The position numbers and the translations under genes were made by a program. From Ruegeria sp. ANG-S4 (GTDB lineage: Bacteria > Pseudomonadota > Alphaproteobacteria > Rhodobacterales > Rhodobacteraceae), in the NCBI RefSeq assembly GCF_000814005.1, contig NZ_JWLK01000005.1, positions 434,001 through 498,000 of the forward strand: a stretch of 64,000 bases of DNA. Reading direction: 5' to 3'. Shown piece after piece: positions 1-11,203 of the stretch; position 1 is the first letter of the stretch, and every line of letters begins with the position of its first letter. The notes under the pieces are model-generated. The model was not told the origin of the DNA. It made no database searches and saw only the letters and a list, made by a program, of their open reading frames with translations.

Positions 1-56
1 GCGGCAATGGCCTTGGCCGAGATCATCTCATCTATCACATATGCGCGGTCGCTCAT
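1..56 (-). CDS. 5' fragment of a gene leaving the window, possibly CinA-family
   Basis: Only the first 18 codons lie in the window, reading leftwards from an ATG at 56. A clear ribosome binding site (AAGGGGG) sits 5 nt upstream. The visible peptide begins MSDRAYVIDEMISAKAIA and holds no domain on which to base a function. The gene is divergent from the Coq10/RatA gene at 129. In Roseobacter-group genomes a CinA/PncC-like nicotinamide-nucleotide amidohydrolase gene often neighbours that gene, so this is a context guess only. The start is well supported; the identity is not. Confidence 0.4.
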   Translation of the reverse strand, partial: MSDRAYVIDEMISAKAIA

Positions 57-128
57 CGCTGCCCCCTTGATCTTTGGCGCGCAACATACGACATGACGCG
101 CCATTGTCACCTGCAAATGCCGAAAGCC

Positions 129-575
129 ATGCCGACCCATTCCGAAACTCGAAACCTGCCGTACACCGCCCAGCAAATGTATGATCTGGTGGGTGATGTC
201 GCGCGCTACCCGGAGTTTCTGCCATGGTGCGCTGCGGCCCGAATCCGGCGCACCTATGAGGCGGGTGAGGGCAGAGTGATGGAAGCCGATCTCGTGATTT
301 CGTTCAAGGTCTTTCGCGAGCGGTTCGGCAGCCGTGTGACCCTGTTCGACGCGCAAAAACGGATCGATACGGAATATCTGGATGGTCCGTTCAAGTACAT
401 GCGTTCGGATTGGCAGTTCGAGGATGCACCCGACGGGGGCTGCGCCGTGTCTTTTCACGTTGATTTCGAGTTCAAGAACGCGGTTTTACAGGGGATCATC
501 GGCGTTGTTTTCAACGAGGCGATGCTTCGCATCGTCCGTGCCTTTGAAAAGCGGGCAGCCGACCTTTACGGCTGA
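129..575 (+). CDS. Coq10/RatA-type START-domain ubiquinone-binding protein
   Basis: This 148-residue protein has the START/SRPBCC fold of the Coq10 family. Family members bind ubiquinone in a hydrophobic cavity and help respiratory electron transfer. Bacterial entries are often labelled RatA toxin from the E. coli paralogue, but nothing here points to a toxin. The opening THSETRNLPYTAQQMYDLV and the YPEFLPWC segment near residue 30 are characteristic. The C-terminal amphipathic helix (FNEAMLRIVRAFEKRA) closes the lipid cavity in this fold. I chose the ATG at 129 over an upstream ATG at 93 because family proteins begin at this conserved segment. The ribosome binding site is weak. It stands alone, divergent from the fragment at 1-56 and 38 nt before the MmgE/PrpD gene. 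Confidence 0.85.
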   Translation: MPTHSETRNLPYTAQQMYDLVGDVARYPEFLPWCAAARIRRTYEAGEGRVMEADLVISFKVFRERFGSRVTLFDAQKRIDTEYLDGPFKYMRSDWQFEDAPDGGCAVSFHVDFEFKNAVLQGIIGVVFNEAMLRIVRAFEKRAADLYG

Positions 576-613
576 CGCTTTACCCGGCGCGCGCCCGCGC
601 TAGACTGCGCCGT

Positions 614-1909
614 ATGACCGACTTTACCGCGACCCTAGCCGAGTTTGCTGCCGGCCCTGTTACAACAACGGCCCAGGCGCGTATCATCACCTCTCTGTCT
701 GCATTGGATTGGCTGGCCGTGGGGCGGGCCGGAATTGATGAGCCAGTCTCGCGCATCATTCGTGAGATGATTTTGTCAGAAGGAGGGGCCGAACAAGCGC
801 GTTTGTTCGGGGGCGGGGCCGCGCCGTTGCGCGCGGCGGCTTTGGTCAACGGCACGATTTCGCATGCGTTGGATTATGACGACACGCATTTTGCGCATAT
901 AGGCCACCCATCTGTGGCGGTCTTTCCGGCCACGCTGGGTATTGCCGCTTTCGAGGACAGGCCGGTTGTCGACCTGCTTGAGGCCGCGTTGGTCGGAATG
1001 GAACTGTCCGTTCGCATCGGCCTTTGGTTGGGGCGCGATCACTATCAGGCCGGGTTTCACCAGACTGCGACAGCGGGCGCTTTTGGCGCGGCGGTTGCCG
1101 TAGGTCGCATCCTTGGTTTCGACGCGACCCAAATGCGTCAGGTTTTGGGGCTGGCGGCCACCCGCGCGGCGGGGCAAAAAACTCAGTTCGGTACGATGGG
1201 CAAACCCTATAACGCAGGGCTTGCAGCGGCAAACGGGATCGAGGTTGCGTTGCTCATCCAAAATGGATTTCAACCCAATGCACAGGCTCTGGAAGGTCCC
1301 TATGGATTCGGCGCGACCCATGCCGGAATGAACGATGTGGCGCGCGCAGTAGACGGTCTGGGTGACGAGTGGCTTTTTGAAAGCGTCAGCCACAAATTTC
1401 ACGCGTGCTGTCATGGTCTGCACGCAGCTCTGGAAGCGGCGCGCGATCTGGATATCGCCGAGCCCGAGGTGGCTGAAATCAAAATCCGAACCCATCCGCG
1501 ATGGATGAGTGTGTGCAATCAACTGGCGCCGACAACCGGTCTGGGGGCCAAGTTCTCGTACCGAACTGTCATAGCGATGCAGGCGGTAGGATACGATACG
1601 GCTTTGCCGGCAAGTTTCTCGGATAAGACATGCGCCGACCCGCGCCTGATATCGCTGCGCAACAGGATCACGGTCGAAGCTGATGATACCCTATCCGAAA
1701 CACAAGCCCGACTGGAGCTTTTGCGGCGGGACGGCGTTCGCCGAGAAGCCGAGCATGACCTTCTTGCGCCCTTGTCCTTGCCGGACCGAGAGGACCGGGT
1801 GCGCGAGAAGGCGTCAAAGCTGATCGGTGCAGACGAGGCTGACGCCATCTGGTCGATGCTGCGCACTGGCGGGCGTGCAGCGGACTTGGCAGACAGGTTG
1901 GACGATTAG
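614..1909 (+). CDS. MmgE/PrpD family protein
   Basis: The 431-residue product belongs to the MmgE/PrpD family, which includes 2-methylcitrate dehydratase and cis-aconitate decarboxylase. It is slightly shorter than the roughly 450-480 residues common in the family. Recognisable features are the N-terminal helical segment around [12 protein letters not shown], the [20 protein letters not shown] stretch near residue 85, and the [15 protein letters not shown] region near residue 260. No prpB or prpC neighbours are present, so the substrate cannot be inferred, and I do not call it prpD. It converges on pyrC; the two coding regions overlap by 4 bases at their 3' ends, leaving no room for an intergenic terminator. 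Confidence 0.85.
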   Translation: MTDFTATLAEFAAGPVTTTAQARIITSLSALDWLAVGRAGIDEPVSRIIREMILSEGGAEQARLFGGGAAPLRAAALVNGTISHALDYDDTHFAHIGHPSVAVFPATLGIAAFEDRPVVDLLEAALVGMELSVRIGLWLGRDHYQAGFHQTATAGAFGAAVAVGRILGFDATQMRQVLGLAATRAAGQKTQFGTMGKPYNAGLAAANGIEVALLIQNGFQPNAQALEGPYGFGATHAGMNDVARAVDGLGDEWLFESVSHKFHACCHGLHAALEAARDLDIAEPEVAEIKIRTHPRWMSVCNQLAPTTGLGAKFSYRTVIAMQAVGYDTALPASFSDKTCADPRLISLRNRITVEADDTLSETQARLELLRRDGVRREAEHDLLAPLSLPDREDRVREKASKLIGADEADAIWSMLRTGGRAADLADRLDD

Positions 1910-2943
1910 ACCACGCGCCAGTGCAGCGGGAATCCCGGATCGAACACTGTCACCGGGCCGTCACCCGAGTCGATTTTGGCCGGGTATTCGACCGGATCCC
2001 CCTTGGCCAGTGTGATCGTGTGCGCGTTGACCGGAAGTCTGTAAAAGGCAGGGCCGTTCAAGGATGTGAAACCTTCGACCTTGTCCATTGCATCCGCGCG
2101 GTCGAAAACCTCGGCCACCAGTGACATGGTGTTTGTTGCCGTGAAACAGCCCGCGCAGCCGCACGCCATTTCCTTGTTGTCGTCTGTATGCGGGGCGCTG
2201 TCCGTGCCGAGAAAAAACCGCCGATCGCCCGACGTTGCCGCTGCAACCAAAGCCAGCCTGTGCTCCTCGCGCTTGGCGACGGGCAGACAGTAATAGTGCG
2301 GTTTGATGCCGCCAACGAGGATGTGATTGCGGTTGATGATCAAATGATGCGCCGTGATGGTCGCACCAAGATCGGCCTCGTTCGCTTTGACATAGTCTAC
2401 GCCGTTCGACGTGGTGATATGCTCCATCACCACACGCAGGCCGGGTGTGGCCTTGCGGATTGGGTCGAGAACGCGGTCGATGAAAACGGCCTCACGGTCG
2501 AAAATGTCGATTTCGGCATCCGTGACCTCGCCGTGTACGCACAGGGGCAGACCGATCTCGGCCATACGCTCCAGCACCGGCCGGACATTGTCGAAGTTCC
2601 GAACGCCCGAAGCCGAATTCGTCGTTGCTCCGGCCGGGTAAAGTTTTACTGCTTTGACCAGACCATCCGAATAGGCCGCGGCCACATCATCTGCGTCTGT
2701 ATCCTCGGTCAGATACAGGGTCATCAGTGGCTCAAACGTCATGTCATCAGGCAGGGCGGACATGATCCTGTCGCGATAGGCAGCGGCCTGATCGCCGCGA
2801 ACTACCGGCGGCACAAGGTTTGGCATGATGATGGCGCGGGCAAAATGACGTGCGGTTTCGGGCAGGACGGCCTGCAACATCGCGCCATCGCGCAGATGTA
2901 GGTGCCAGTCGTCGGGGCGGCGGATCGTCAGGGAATTGGTCAT
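1906..2943 (-). CDS. pyrC: Dihydroorotase, E. coli PyrC type (class II)
   Basis: PyrC catalyses reversible cyclisation of N-carbamoyl-aspartate to dihydroorotate, the third step of pyrimidine synthesis. The 345-residue length matches the short class II enzyme. The metal site is visible: the HLH pair at residues 14 and 16 in DDWHLHLRD, and Lys100 in [10 protein letters not shown], which matches the lysine that is carboxylated to bridge two zinc ions. Downstream histidines appear in CVHGEVTD and VVMEHITT, and the catalytic aspartate in LGTDSAPH. It stands as a single gene, divergent from the cox cluster with a 160-base gap. It overlaps the preceding convergent gene by 4 bases. All expected catalytic residues look intact. 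Confidence 0.96.
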   Translation of the reverse strand: MTNSLTIRRPDDWHLHLRDGAMLQAVLPETARHFARAIIMPNLVPPVVRGDQAAAYRDRIMSALPDDMTFEPLMTLYLTEDTDADDVAAAYSDGLVKAVKLYPAGATTNSASGVRNFDNVRPVLERMAEIGLPLCVHGEVTDAEIDIFDREAVFIDRVLDPIRKATPGLRVVMEHITTSNGVDYVKANEADLGATITAHHLIINRNHILVGGIKPHYYCLPVAKREEHRLALVAAATSGDRRFFLGTDSAPHTDDNKEMACGCAGCFTATNTMSLVAEVFDRADAMDKVEGFTSLNGPAFYRLPVNAHTITLAKGDPVEYPAKIDSGDGPVTVFDPGFPLHWRVV

Positions 2944-3103
2944 GGCACTCCGCTAGCACAGCCACTGGGAAAGACCAACCGGACCTTCACGCCTTGCGAA
3001 AAAAACTTGTCAACCGAAAGGATCGCCGTAGCTCTCAAAGGCGCAAGGGCTTGACGACCATGAGGTTGCATGACCTGTTAACCGGCAAGAAGGTGAGGGG
3101 CCC

Positions 3104-4012
3104 ATGACACAGCCGAATTCCATAGATGCCGTCCAGCAGATGCTGACTGATCAGGGCTATGTCTGTGGTCGGGCGCTGGCGACGGTGGTTTTCCTGTCAC
3201 TGACATTGGGGCGCCCCTTGTTTTTGGAAGGCGAGGCGGGTGTCGGGAAAACGGAAATCGCAAAGGCGCTGGCATCTGGCCTGAACCGCCGTCTGATCCG
3301 GTTGCAATGCTATGAAGGGCTGGATGCGTCCTCGGCGGTGTATGAGTGGAACTTTCCGGCGCAGATGATCGCAATTCGCACCGCCGAAGCCTCGGGAGGC
3401 GCAGATCGGGGCGTGTTACAGACCGAGCTGTTCTCGGACGACTACCTGATTGAGCGTCCGCTTCTGCAAGCCATGCGGCCCGACGAAAATGGCGCACCGG
3501 TTTTGCTTATAGATGAGCTTGATCGGACGGACGAACCGTTCGAGGCATTCCTGCTTGAGGCGCTCAGCGACTTTCAGGTCACGATCCCCGAGTTGGGCAC
3601 GGTCAAAGCGCCCCAGCCGCCGATCGTGATTGTTACCTCGAACCGCACGCGCGAAGTGCATGATGCGCTCAAACGCCGCTGCCTGTACCACTGGGTCGAC
3701 TACCCTGATTTTGACCGCGAAATCGACATTCTGCGCGCCCGCGCACCCGAGGCGGCAGAAGCACTCAGCCGCGAAGTCGTCGCTTTTGTTCAGCGCCTGC
3801 GCACCGAAGACCTGTTCAAAAAACCGGGTGTCGCGGAAACGATTGATTGGGCAAAATGCCTGCTTGCGCTAGATGTCCTGAACCTCAGTCCCGAGGTGAT
3901 TGGCGATACGCTGGGCGCGGTCCTGAAGTACCAGGACGACATTCAAAAACTTCAGGGGTCCGAAGCCAAGCGGATTCTGGATCAGGCAAAAGCCGATCTG
4001 GAACCGGTGTGA
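3104..4012 (+). CDS. coxD: MoxR-family AAA+ ATPase, CoxD-like
   Basis: This 302-residue AAA+ ATPase has Walker A GEAGVGKT at residues 43-50 and Walker B ending in D137-E138 (LLIDELDRTDEPFEAFLLEAL). In carboxydotrophs CoxD is a MoxR-like chaperone that helps mature the molybdenum active site of CO dehydrogenase, working with the VWA protein CoxE. The next gene here is that CoxE-type partner, 49 nt downstream, and coxSLM follow about 4 kb later, which supports the name. The start has a good ribosome binding site (GTGAGGGG). CoxD function is established for form I enzymes; its role beside a form II CoxL is inference. Confidence 0.85.
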   Translation: MTQPNSIDAVQQMLTDQGYVCGRALATVVFLSLTLGRPLFLEGEAGVGKTEIAKALASGLNRRLIRLQCYEGLDASSAVYEWNFPAQMIAIRTAEASGGADRGVLQTELFSDDYLIERPLLQAMRPDENGAPVLLIDELDRTDEPFEAFLLEALSDFQVTIPELGTVKAPQPPIVIVTSNRTREVHDALKRRCLYHWVDYPDFDREIDILRARAPEAAEALSREVVAFVQRLRTEDLFKKPGVAETIDWAKCLLALDVLNLSPEVIGDTLGAVLKYQDDIQKLQGSEAKRILDQAKADLEPV

Positions 4013-4061
4013 TGTTGTATCGTTTGATACCCCTCATGACACAGCGCCCCTGTGGTTGCTG

Positions 4062-5321
4062 ATGGCAGAGCAGCTTCCTCTCGACATCCCCGACAAACCC
4101 AAATTGGCGCAGAATATCACGCATTTTGCGCGGGCTTTGCGGAAGGCCGGGTTGCCGATCGGAACGGGGCGCGTCGTCGATGCCATCCGCGCGGTGCAGG
4201 CAGCAGGCTTTACCGAGCGGCGCGACTTTTACTGGACGCTGCACGCCTGTTTTGTCAGCCGTCCAGAACATCGCACCGTGTTTGCGCAGGTCTTTCGCCT
4301 CTACTGGCGCGATCCACGCTATCTAGAACACATGATGTCGATGATGCTGCCTGCTGTTCGCGGTGTGCAGGAAGACCGCAAAGCTGACGCGGCAGAAAAA
4401 CGGGCTGCCGAGGCTTTGCTTGACGGCGTCGAGCGGGAACAGCCCGAGGCGCAAGATCAGGAAGACGGCGAGACCGAGATTGATATTGATGCGACCCAGA
4501 CCGCCTCATCCGAGGAGCGTTTGCGCAACCTCGATTTCGAGCAGATGAGCACAGCCGAGGTCGCGCAGGCCAAGCGGGTGTTGGCGCGACTGAATTTGCC
4601 GGTTCAACCCATCGCCTCGCGCCGGGGGCAAGCCAGTCATCTGGGTCATCGCATCGACCGCGCGAGGACGTTGCGCGGCGCCATGCGTCAGGGTGGTGAT
4701 CTGCATCAAATCGCCTTGCGGCAGCCAAAACCGCGCTGGCCCAATCTGGTGGCGCTGTGCGACATATCTGGGTCCATGAGCCAGTATAGCCGGATTATCC
4801 TGCATTTCCTGCATACGGTCTCGAACGCGAAAGGTGCGGGTTGGGCCAGAGTACATGCGTTCACGTTCGGCACGCGTCTGACCAACATCACGCGCCATTT
4901 GCATCAACGGGACGTTGATGCGGCGCTGGCGGCGGCAGGGGCCGAGGCGCAGGACTGGGAAGGCGGCACCCGCATCGGCGATTGCCTGCATCAGTTTAAT
5001 CGCGACTGGTCGCGCCGCGTGATGGGCCAGGGCGCGGTCGTCCTGTTGATCACCGATGGTTTGGAACGCGGCGCACCCGAGCAACTTGAAAAGGAAATCG
5101 AACGGCTGCACCTGTCCTGCCGCCGTCTGATCTGGCTGAATCCGTTGTTGCGATGGGATGGGTTCGCGCCCAAGGCGCAAGGCGTCAGGTCAATGCTGCC
5201 GCATGTCGACAGTTTTCGCGCCGGGCACTCGATCGCGTCGCTCGAGGATCTGGCCGTCGTGATATCACAACCCGACGACCAGGGTCAGAAAGCGCGGTTG
5301 ATGGCCGCGCTGACAGATTGA
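4062..5321 (+). CDS. coxE: VWA-domain protein, CoxE-like
   Basis: This 419-residue protein has an N-terminal helical region and a C-terminal von Willebrand A domain with an intact metal-ion-dependent adhesion site: DISGS beginning at D234, a later TRIGD threonine, and ITDGLERG. A Glu/Asp-rich linker occupies about residues 125-160. CoxE proteins pair with MoxR/CoxD ATPases in assembling molybdenum hydroxylases. The in-frame TTG at 4056 is an alternative start; I prefer the ATG at 4062, and neither has a strong ribosome binding site. The gene converges on the small periplasmic-protein gene with only 3 nt between stop codons, so coxDE are transcriptionally separate from the downstream cox genes unless readthrough occurs. 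Confidence 0.85.
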   Translation: MAEQLPLDIPDKPKLAQNITHFARALRKAGLPIGTGRVVDAIRAVQAAGFTERRDFYWTLHACFVSRPEHRTVFAQVFRLYWRDPRYLEHMMSMMLPAVRGVQEDRKADAAEKRAAEALLDGVEREQPEAQDQEDGETEIDIDATQTASSEERLRNLDFEQMSTAEVAQAKRVLARLNLPVQPIASRRGQASHLGHRIDRARTLRGAMRQGGDLHQIALRQPKPRWPNLVALCDISGSMSQYSRIILHFLHTVSNAKGAGWARVHAFTFGTRLTNITRHLHQRDVDAALAAAGAEAQDWEGGTRIGDCLHQFNRDWSRRVMGQGAVVLLITDGLERGAPEQLEKEIERLHLSCRRLIWLNPLLRWDGFAPKAQGVRSMLPHVDSFRAGHSIASLEDLAVVISQPDDQGQKARLMAALTD

Positions 5322-5324
5322 GCC

Positions 5325-5825
5325 TTATGAAAGCTGTTCTTCGTTGCATTTGCGGGCCATTTCCATGGCCTTGTATGTGCCGGTCAAATCGACCGTGAAA
5401 GCGAATTCCTTTTCGGGGAAAACGATCATGACTTCTTTCCTGGCAAGATCGTCGGCAAATTGAGGATCGTCAGACAGGACATAGCCGCCGGAATAACCTT
5501 TAGTGATGTTGCCTTTCATGCCGGTGGCTTCGCCGACATAGATGTTGTCGCCCAACAGAATGGCAACGGCTTCTTTCTCGCCGCGTTTGATATCTGTCTT
5601 GGCTTTTGTGAAAACACCGACATAGCCAACGCCGCGGTCTTCCGTCAGACCCATCTGGACCACGTTTTCGTTGTCGTCAACGGCCTCGATCAGACAGGAT
5701 TTCTTGTCTTCATCAATAAAGACTTTCCAACCTTCGACCTCGCCATAACGCAGGAATGTGTCTGCGGAAACGGTCGTGGCAGCCATCAGGCCGATTGTTG
5801 CGGCGATTGAGAAAATGCGTTTCAA
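5325..5825 (-). CDS. Secreted periplasmic protein, family not recognised
   Basis: I do not recognise this 166-residue protein. It begins with a clear Sec signal peptide (about residues 1-21, probable cleavage after VSA). The mature part has two cysteines, one in DKKSCLIEA and one near the C-terminus (ARKCNEEQ), which may form a disulfide. The GWKVFIDED opening loosely recalls the IalB-like secreted proteins of alphaproteobacteria, but that is weak. The start is the TTG at 5825, because CGGAGA lies just upstream and the signal peptide begins exactly there; an upstream ATG at 5885 would add 20 unlikely residues. It lies antisense within the cox cluster, between coxE and the XdhC gene. Confidence 0.75.
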   Translation of the reverse strand: MKRIFSIAATIGLMAATTVSADTFLRYGEVEGWKVFIDEDKKSCLIEAVDDNENVVQMGLTEDRGVGYVGVFTKAKTDIKRGEKEAVAILLGDNIYVGEATGMKGNITKGYSGGYVLSDDPQFADDLARKEVMIVFPEKEFAFTVDLTGTYKAMEMARKCNEEQLS

Positions 5826-6060
5826 CTCTCTGTCTCCGTTTGAAAAAATAAGGGGGTCGCGCAGACGCACGTGCGTCTTGCCCACTTACGCTAGAACCCG
5901 CGCTAGACATAATCAATGTTTTATCTGTTTGAATGTGAAATGGGCGGATTACCGATCTGGCCTGGCTCGGCCACGGGCTTCGGGACCGCCGATCCTGTCC
6001 GTGCGCTTTTCATTGCCATAAAGCTCCCTATGTTGGATCGGAACACCGCCGGAGGTTTCG

Positions 6061-7029
6061 ATGAACAGATTCGATAGCAGCCCAGAAACGGCACTTGAAT
6101 GGTTTCGCAGCGGCACAGGTGCGGCGCTGGCCACCGTCGTGCAAACCTGGGGCAGTGCCCCACGGCGCGTGGGCTCGCAGCTTGTCATTGGTGGGGATGG
6201 CCGGATCGAAGGTTCGGTTTCCGGTGGATGCGTTGAAGGGGCGGTTATTGTCGAAGCGCTGGAAGCCATCGAAGAAGGCGAGGCGCGCCTTTTGGAATTT
6301 GGCGTCAGCGACGAAGACGCGTTTGCCGTAGGCTTGGCCTGTGGCGGAACCATTCGCGTTCTTGTCGAACCTGTGGGCAAAGTGCTGCCCGAGGCGATGC
6401 TGGCCGACCTTGTCGAAGCGCGGGCGAACCGCCAACCCGTTGCATACGAGGTGAATGTCGAAACCGGTCACCGGGCGCTGCGACGCAATACTTATGCGGA
6501 TCGTCTGCGCATGGATCGGTCCGGGTTTGAAGAAGATGGCGAAACCTTTGTTGCCGTTCACAATCCGCCACTGCGACTGATCGTTGTGGGGGCAGTCCAT
6601 ATTGCGCAGGCATTGGTGCCTATGGCGCGCATCGCCGGATATGATCCGGCCATCGTCGATCCGCGTGAGACGTTCGCGTCGTCGTCGCGGTTTCCCGGCG
6701 AACGCATACTTACAGATTGGCCGGACGAAGCCGTCGTACGCCTCGGCCTGGATTCCCGTACGGCGGTGGTGCTGTTGACGCATGACCCGAAACTTGACGA
6801 TCCCGCCTTAGAGGCCGCATTGCGAGCCGGGGTGTTCTACATAGGTGCGCTGGGATCGACCCGCACGCATGCCAAACGGGTCGATCGGTTGACCCATGCC
6901 GGCTTTTCGGAGGAAGAGATTGCCCAGATACATGGCCCAATCGGGCTGGACATCGGGGCCGCGGATCCGTCGGAGATTGCGGTTGCGATCCTTGCGCAGA
7001 TGACGGCTGTTCTGCGGGGCAAAGCGTGA
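6061..7029 (+). CDS. XdhC/CoxI-family molybdenum cofactor insertion protein
   Basis: This 322-residue protein has the two-domain XdhC layout. The N-terminal XdhC/CoxI domain contains the WGSAPRRVGSQLVI segment near residue 30 and the SVSGGCVEGAV and LACGGTIRVLVEP motifs. The C-terminal Rossmann-like domain begins near residue 175 (LRLIVVGAVHIAQALVPMA) and includes YIGALGSTRTH. XdhC proteins bind molybdopterin cofactor, take part in its sulfuration and insert it into xanthine-dehydrogenase-family enzymes. The next gene starts inside this stop codon (4-base overlap GTGA), so the two are translationally coupled. Together with coxD and coxE it forms the maturation set for CoxSLM. Confidence 0.88.
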   Translation: MNRFDSSPETALEWFRSGTGAALATVVQTWGSAPRRVGSQLVIGGDGRIEGSVSGGCVEGAVIVEALEAIEEGEARLLEFGVSDEDAFAVGLACGGTIRVLVEPVGKVLPEAMLADLVEARANRQPVAYEVNVETGHRALRRNTYADRLRMDRSGFEEDGETFVAVHNPPLRLIVVGAVHIAQALVPMARIAGYDPAIVDPRETFASSSRFPGERILTDWPDEAVVRLGLDSRTAVVLLTHDPKLDDPALEAALRAGVFYIGALGSTRTHAKRVDRLTHAGFSEEEIAQIHGPIGLDIGAADPSEIAVAILAQMTAVLRGKA

Positions 7030-8027
7030 AGTTTGGCCCGGTCCCCGTTTCGCGGGCTCAAGGCACAATCCTGGCGCATTCTGTCAAGGCGGGGGATCGC
7101 AAACTGCGCAAGGGAGTCCTGCTTACCGGCGAACATATTGCAATGTTGGCACAGGCCGGTCTGTCCGAGGTGACTGTTGCGCAGCTCGAACCCGGCGACC
7201 GTCACGAGGACGATGCGGCCCAGTTGCTTGCGTCGGCTTTGGTTCCGGACCCGTCAGAGGCCAACCTGCGGGTGACCGAGGCGTTTACCGGGCGAGTGAA
7301 CCTTTTGGCCGAAGGGCCCGGCGTGGTCGTACTGGATGTTGGTGCCCTGGAGCAGTTCAATCGCGTCAACCCGATGATCACGGTAGCAACCGTTCCGCAG
7401 TATCAGCAGATGGGCGCAGGCGGCATGGTCGCGACGATCAAGGTCATTTCCTACGCGATTCCCGGCGAAGACGTTTTGCAGGCCGCCAAGGTCGCACAAG
7501 CTGCGATCCGACTGGTAACGCCAGTGGTTCGGACGGCTGGTCTTGTCGTCACGGATATCCCCGGCGGTCCGCCCAATGAAAAAGGAATTGCTGCAATCCG
7601 CGGACGGGTGGAGGCGTTGGGAGTGAACCTGGCGGATGTAAAGATTGTCGAACATAAAGCAGATGTTCTGGCGGATGCTCTGGCTTCGGTCGATGGCGAA
7701 GTCGTCATGATTTTGACCGGCTCGGCCACGTCCGATGAACAGGATGTCGCGCCGCAGGCGGTGCGGATCGCGGGCGGTAAGGTGGATCGTTTTGGAATGC
7801 CCGTTGATCCCGGAAACCTTCTGTTTCTGGGATCATCGCAGGGTCGTTCCGTGATCGGCTTGCCCGGATGTGCACGCTCTCCCGCGCTGAATGGCGCGGA
7901 TTGGGTTTTGTCGCGGGTTGTCTGTGGGATCGAAACGTCGGGTGATGACATTTCTGCGATGGGTGTTGGCGGGCTTCTCAAGGAAATCCCGTCCAGACCG
8001 CAGCCCCGTGCCAAAAAACGCATGTGA
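7026..8027 (+). CDS. Molybdopterin-binding protein (MoCF-biosynthesis fold)
   Basis: The 333-residue product resembles the molybdopterin-binding half of proteins that in many alphaproteobacteria continue into a MobA/MocA nucleotidyltransferase domain. The TAGLVVTDIPGGPPNEKGIAA and MILTGSATSDEQD segments belong to the MogA/MoeA-like MPT-binding fold. Here the protein stops after EIPSRPQPRAKKRM, roughly where the transferase domain would begin, so cytidylyltransferase activity must come from another gene or is absent. The start is GTG at 7026, overlapping the upstream XdhC stop. A 155-base gap with a possible promoter separates it from coxS. Confidence 0.8.
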   Translation: MKFGPVPVSRAQGTILAHSVKAGDRKLRKGVLLTGEHIAMLAQAGLSEVTVAQLEPGDRHEDDAAQLLASALVPDPSEANLRVTEAFTGRVNLLAEGPGVVVLDVGALEQFNRVNPMITVATVPQYQQMGAGGMVATIKVISYAIPGEDVLQAAKVAQAAIRLVTPVVRTAGLVVTDIPGGPPNEKGIAAIRGRVEALGVNLADVKIVEHKADVLADALASVDGEVVMILTGSATSDEQDVAPQAVRIAGGKVDRFGMPVDPGNLLFLGSSQGRSVIGLPGCARSPALNGADWVLSRVVCGIETSGDDISAMGVGGLLKEIPSRPQPRAKKRM

Positions 8028-8135
8028 CGTTACGGCACTTTTGTCCTTCCGTTTCTCCGACACAGAGTCAGAGAGTCAGACCGCGAACTTGCGGAAAAAT
8101 CGGACAAATAATTTTGTTCTCAAATAAAAATTCCC

Positions 8136-8152
8136 GTGTTTAACTCGAACAC
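8136..8152. promoter_or_regulatory. Short inverted repeat before coxS
   Basis: GTGTT-N7-AACAC lies 30 bases upstream of the coxS start in an AT-rich leader (from about 8098). The position suits an operator for the coxSLM unit. The regulator is unknown and the arms are only 5 bp, so chance cannot be excluded. Confidence 0.3.
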
Positions 8153-8182
8153 AAGGGAGAAACATAAAATTGGGAGGAACTC

Positions 8183-8668
8183 ATGACACAGGTCTCAATG
8201 ACCGTGAATGGAAAATCCGTGAGCGGCGATGTGGAGGGCCGGACCCTGTTGTCCAGCTTTCTGCGCGATCACCTGTCACTAACCGGCACGCATGTCGGGT
8301 GTGACACGGCGCAATGCGGGGCATGCGTCGTGCATGTCAATGGCGAGGCGGTTAAATCCTGCAACATGCTGGCGCTGGAAGCTGATGGTACGGACGTCGG
8401 CACGATTGAGGGTCAATCGAATGCGGATGGTTCGTTGAATGTCATCCAGCAGGCGTTTCAGGATCATCACGGGCTTCAGTGCGGCTTTTGCACTCCGGGC
8501 ATGGTGATGAGCGCCGCCGCGTTGCTGAAAGAGAATCCGCGCCCGACCGAAGCAGAGATCCGCAAGTATCTGGAAGGCAACCTGTGCCGCTGCACGGGCT
8601 ACCACAATATCGTGAAGGCGATCATGGCCGCTTCGGGTCAGGACGCAGGCAGCATCGCTGCCGAGTAA
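8183..8668 (+). CDS. coxS: Aerobic CO dehydrogenase-type small subunit, [2Fe-2S]
   Basis: This 161-residue iron-sulfur subunit carries two [2Fe-2S] clusters that pass electrons from the molybdenum site on CoxL to FAD on CoxM. The plant-ferredoxin-type N-terminal cluster is ligated by C40, C45, C48 and C60. The C-terminal helical cluster uses C100 and C103 (QCGFCTPGM) with C135 and C137 (LCRCTGY). All eight ligands are present and the length is normal. A strong ribosome binding site (GGGAGGA) precedes the ATG. It leads the order S-L-M, typical of form II; form I clusters are usually M-S-L. No twin-arginine signal is expected or seen. Confidence 0.95.
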   Translation: MTQVSMTVNGKSVSGDVEGRTLLSSFLRDHLSLTGTHVGCDTAQCGACVVHVNGEAVKSCNMLALEADGTDVGTIEGQSNADGSLNVIQQAFQDHHGLQCGFCTPGMVMSAAALLKENPRPTEAEIRKYLEGNLCRCTGYHNIVKAIMAASGQDAGSIAAE

Positions 8669-8748
8669 TGCCGCTGCGGGCGTAGGAGGAGACGCCCGTG
8701 GGATGACATAGGGTGCACAAGCATCCGTTTATGGGAGGAGAACAAGCA

Positions 8749-11109
<2,361 letters not shown>

Positions 11110-11120
11110 GAGGTTGGCGT

Positions 11121-11170
11121 GCGAGGGGCCAGCCCCTCGCGCTCCCCGGAGTATTTCCAAAAAGATGAAG
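11121..11170 (+). repeat. Palindromic interspersed-type element between coxL and coxM
   Basis: A perfect inverted repeat (GCGAGGGGC, 2-base centre, GCCCCTCGC) is followed by a CGCTCCCCGGAGTATTT-like tail and AAAGATGAAG. From memory, very similar sequence recurs in intergenic spaces of many Rhodobacterales genomes, so this is probably one copy of a dispersed repeat. As RNA it would form a strong hairpin between coxL and coxM and might damp coxM or protect the coxSL message. No T-tract follows. Confidence 0.55.
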
Positions 11171-11203
11171 GGCCAGAGAGTGCCTTTCGGAAAGGAAGAC
11201 GAA

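Noticed and set aside
129-575. RatA toxin of a toxin-antitoxin system
   Set aside because: The sequence is a Coq10/START protein, no antitoxin gene is adjacent, and E. coli-style RatA naming is misleading here.
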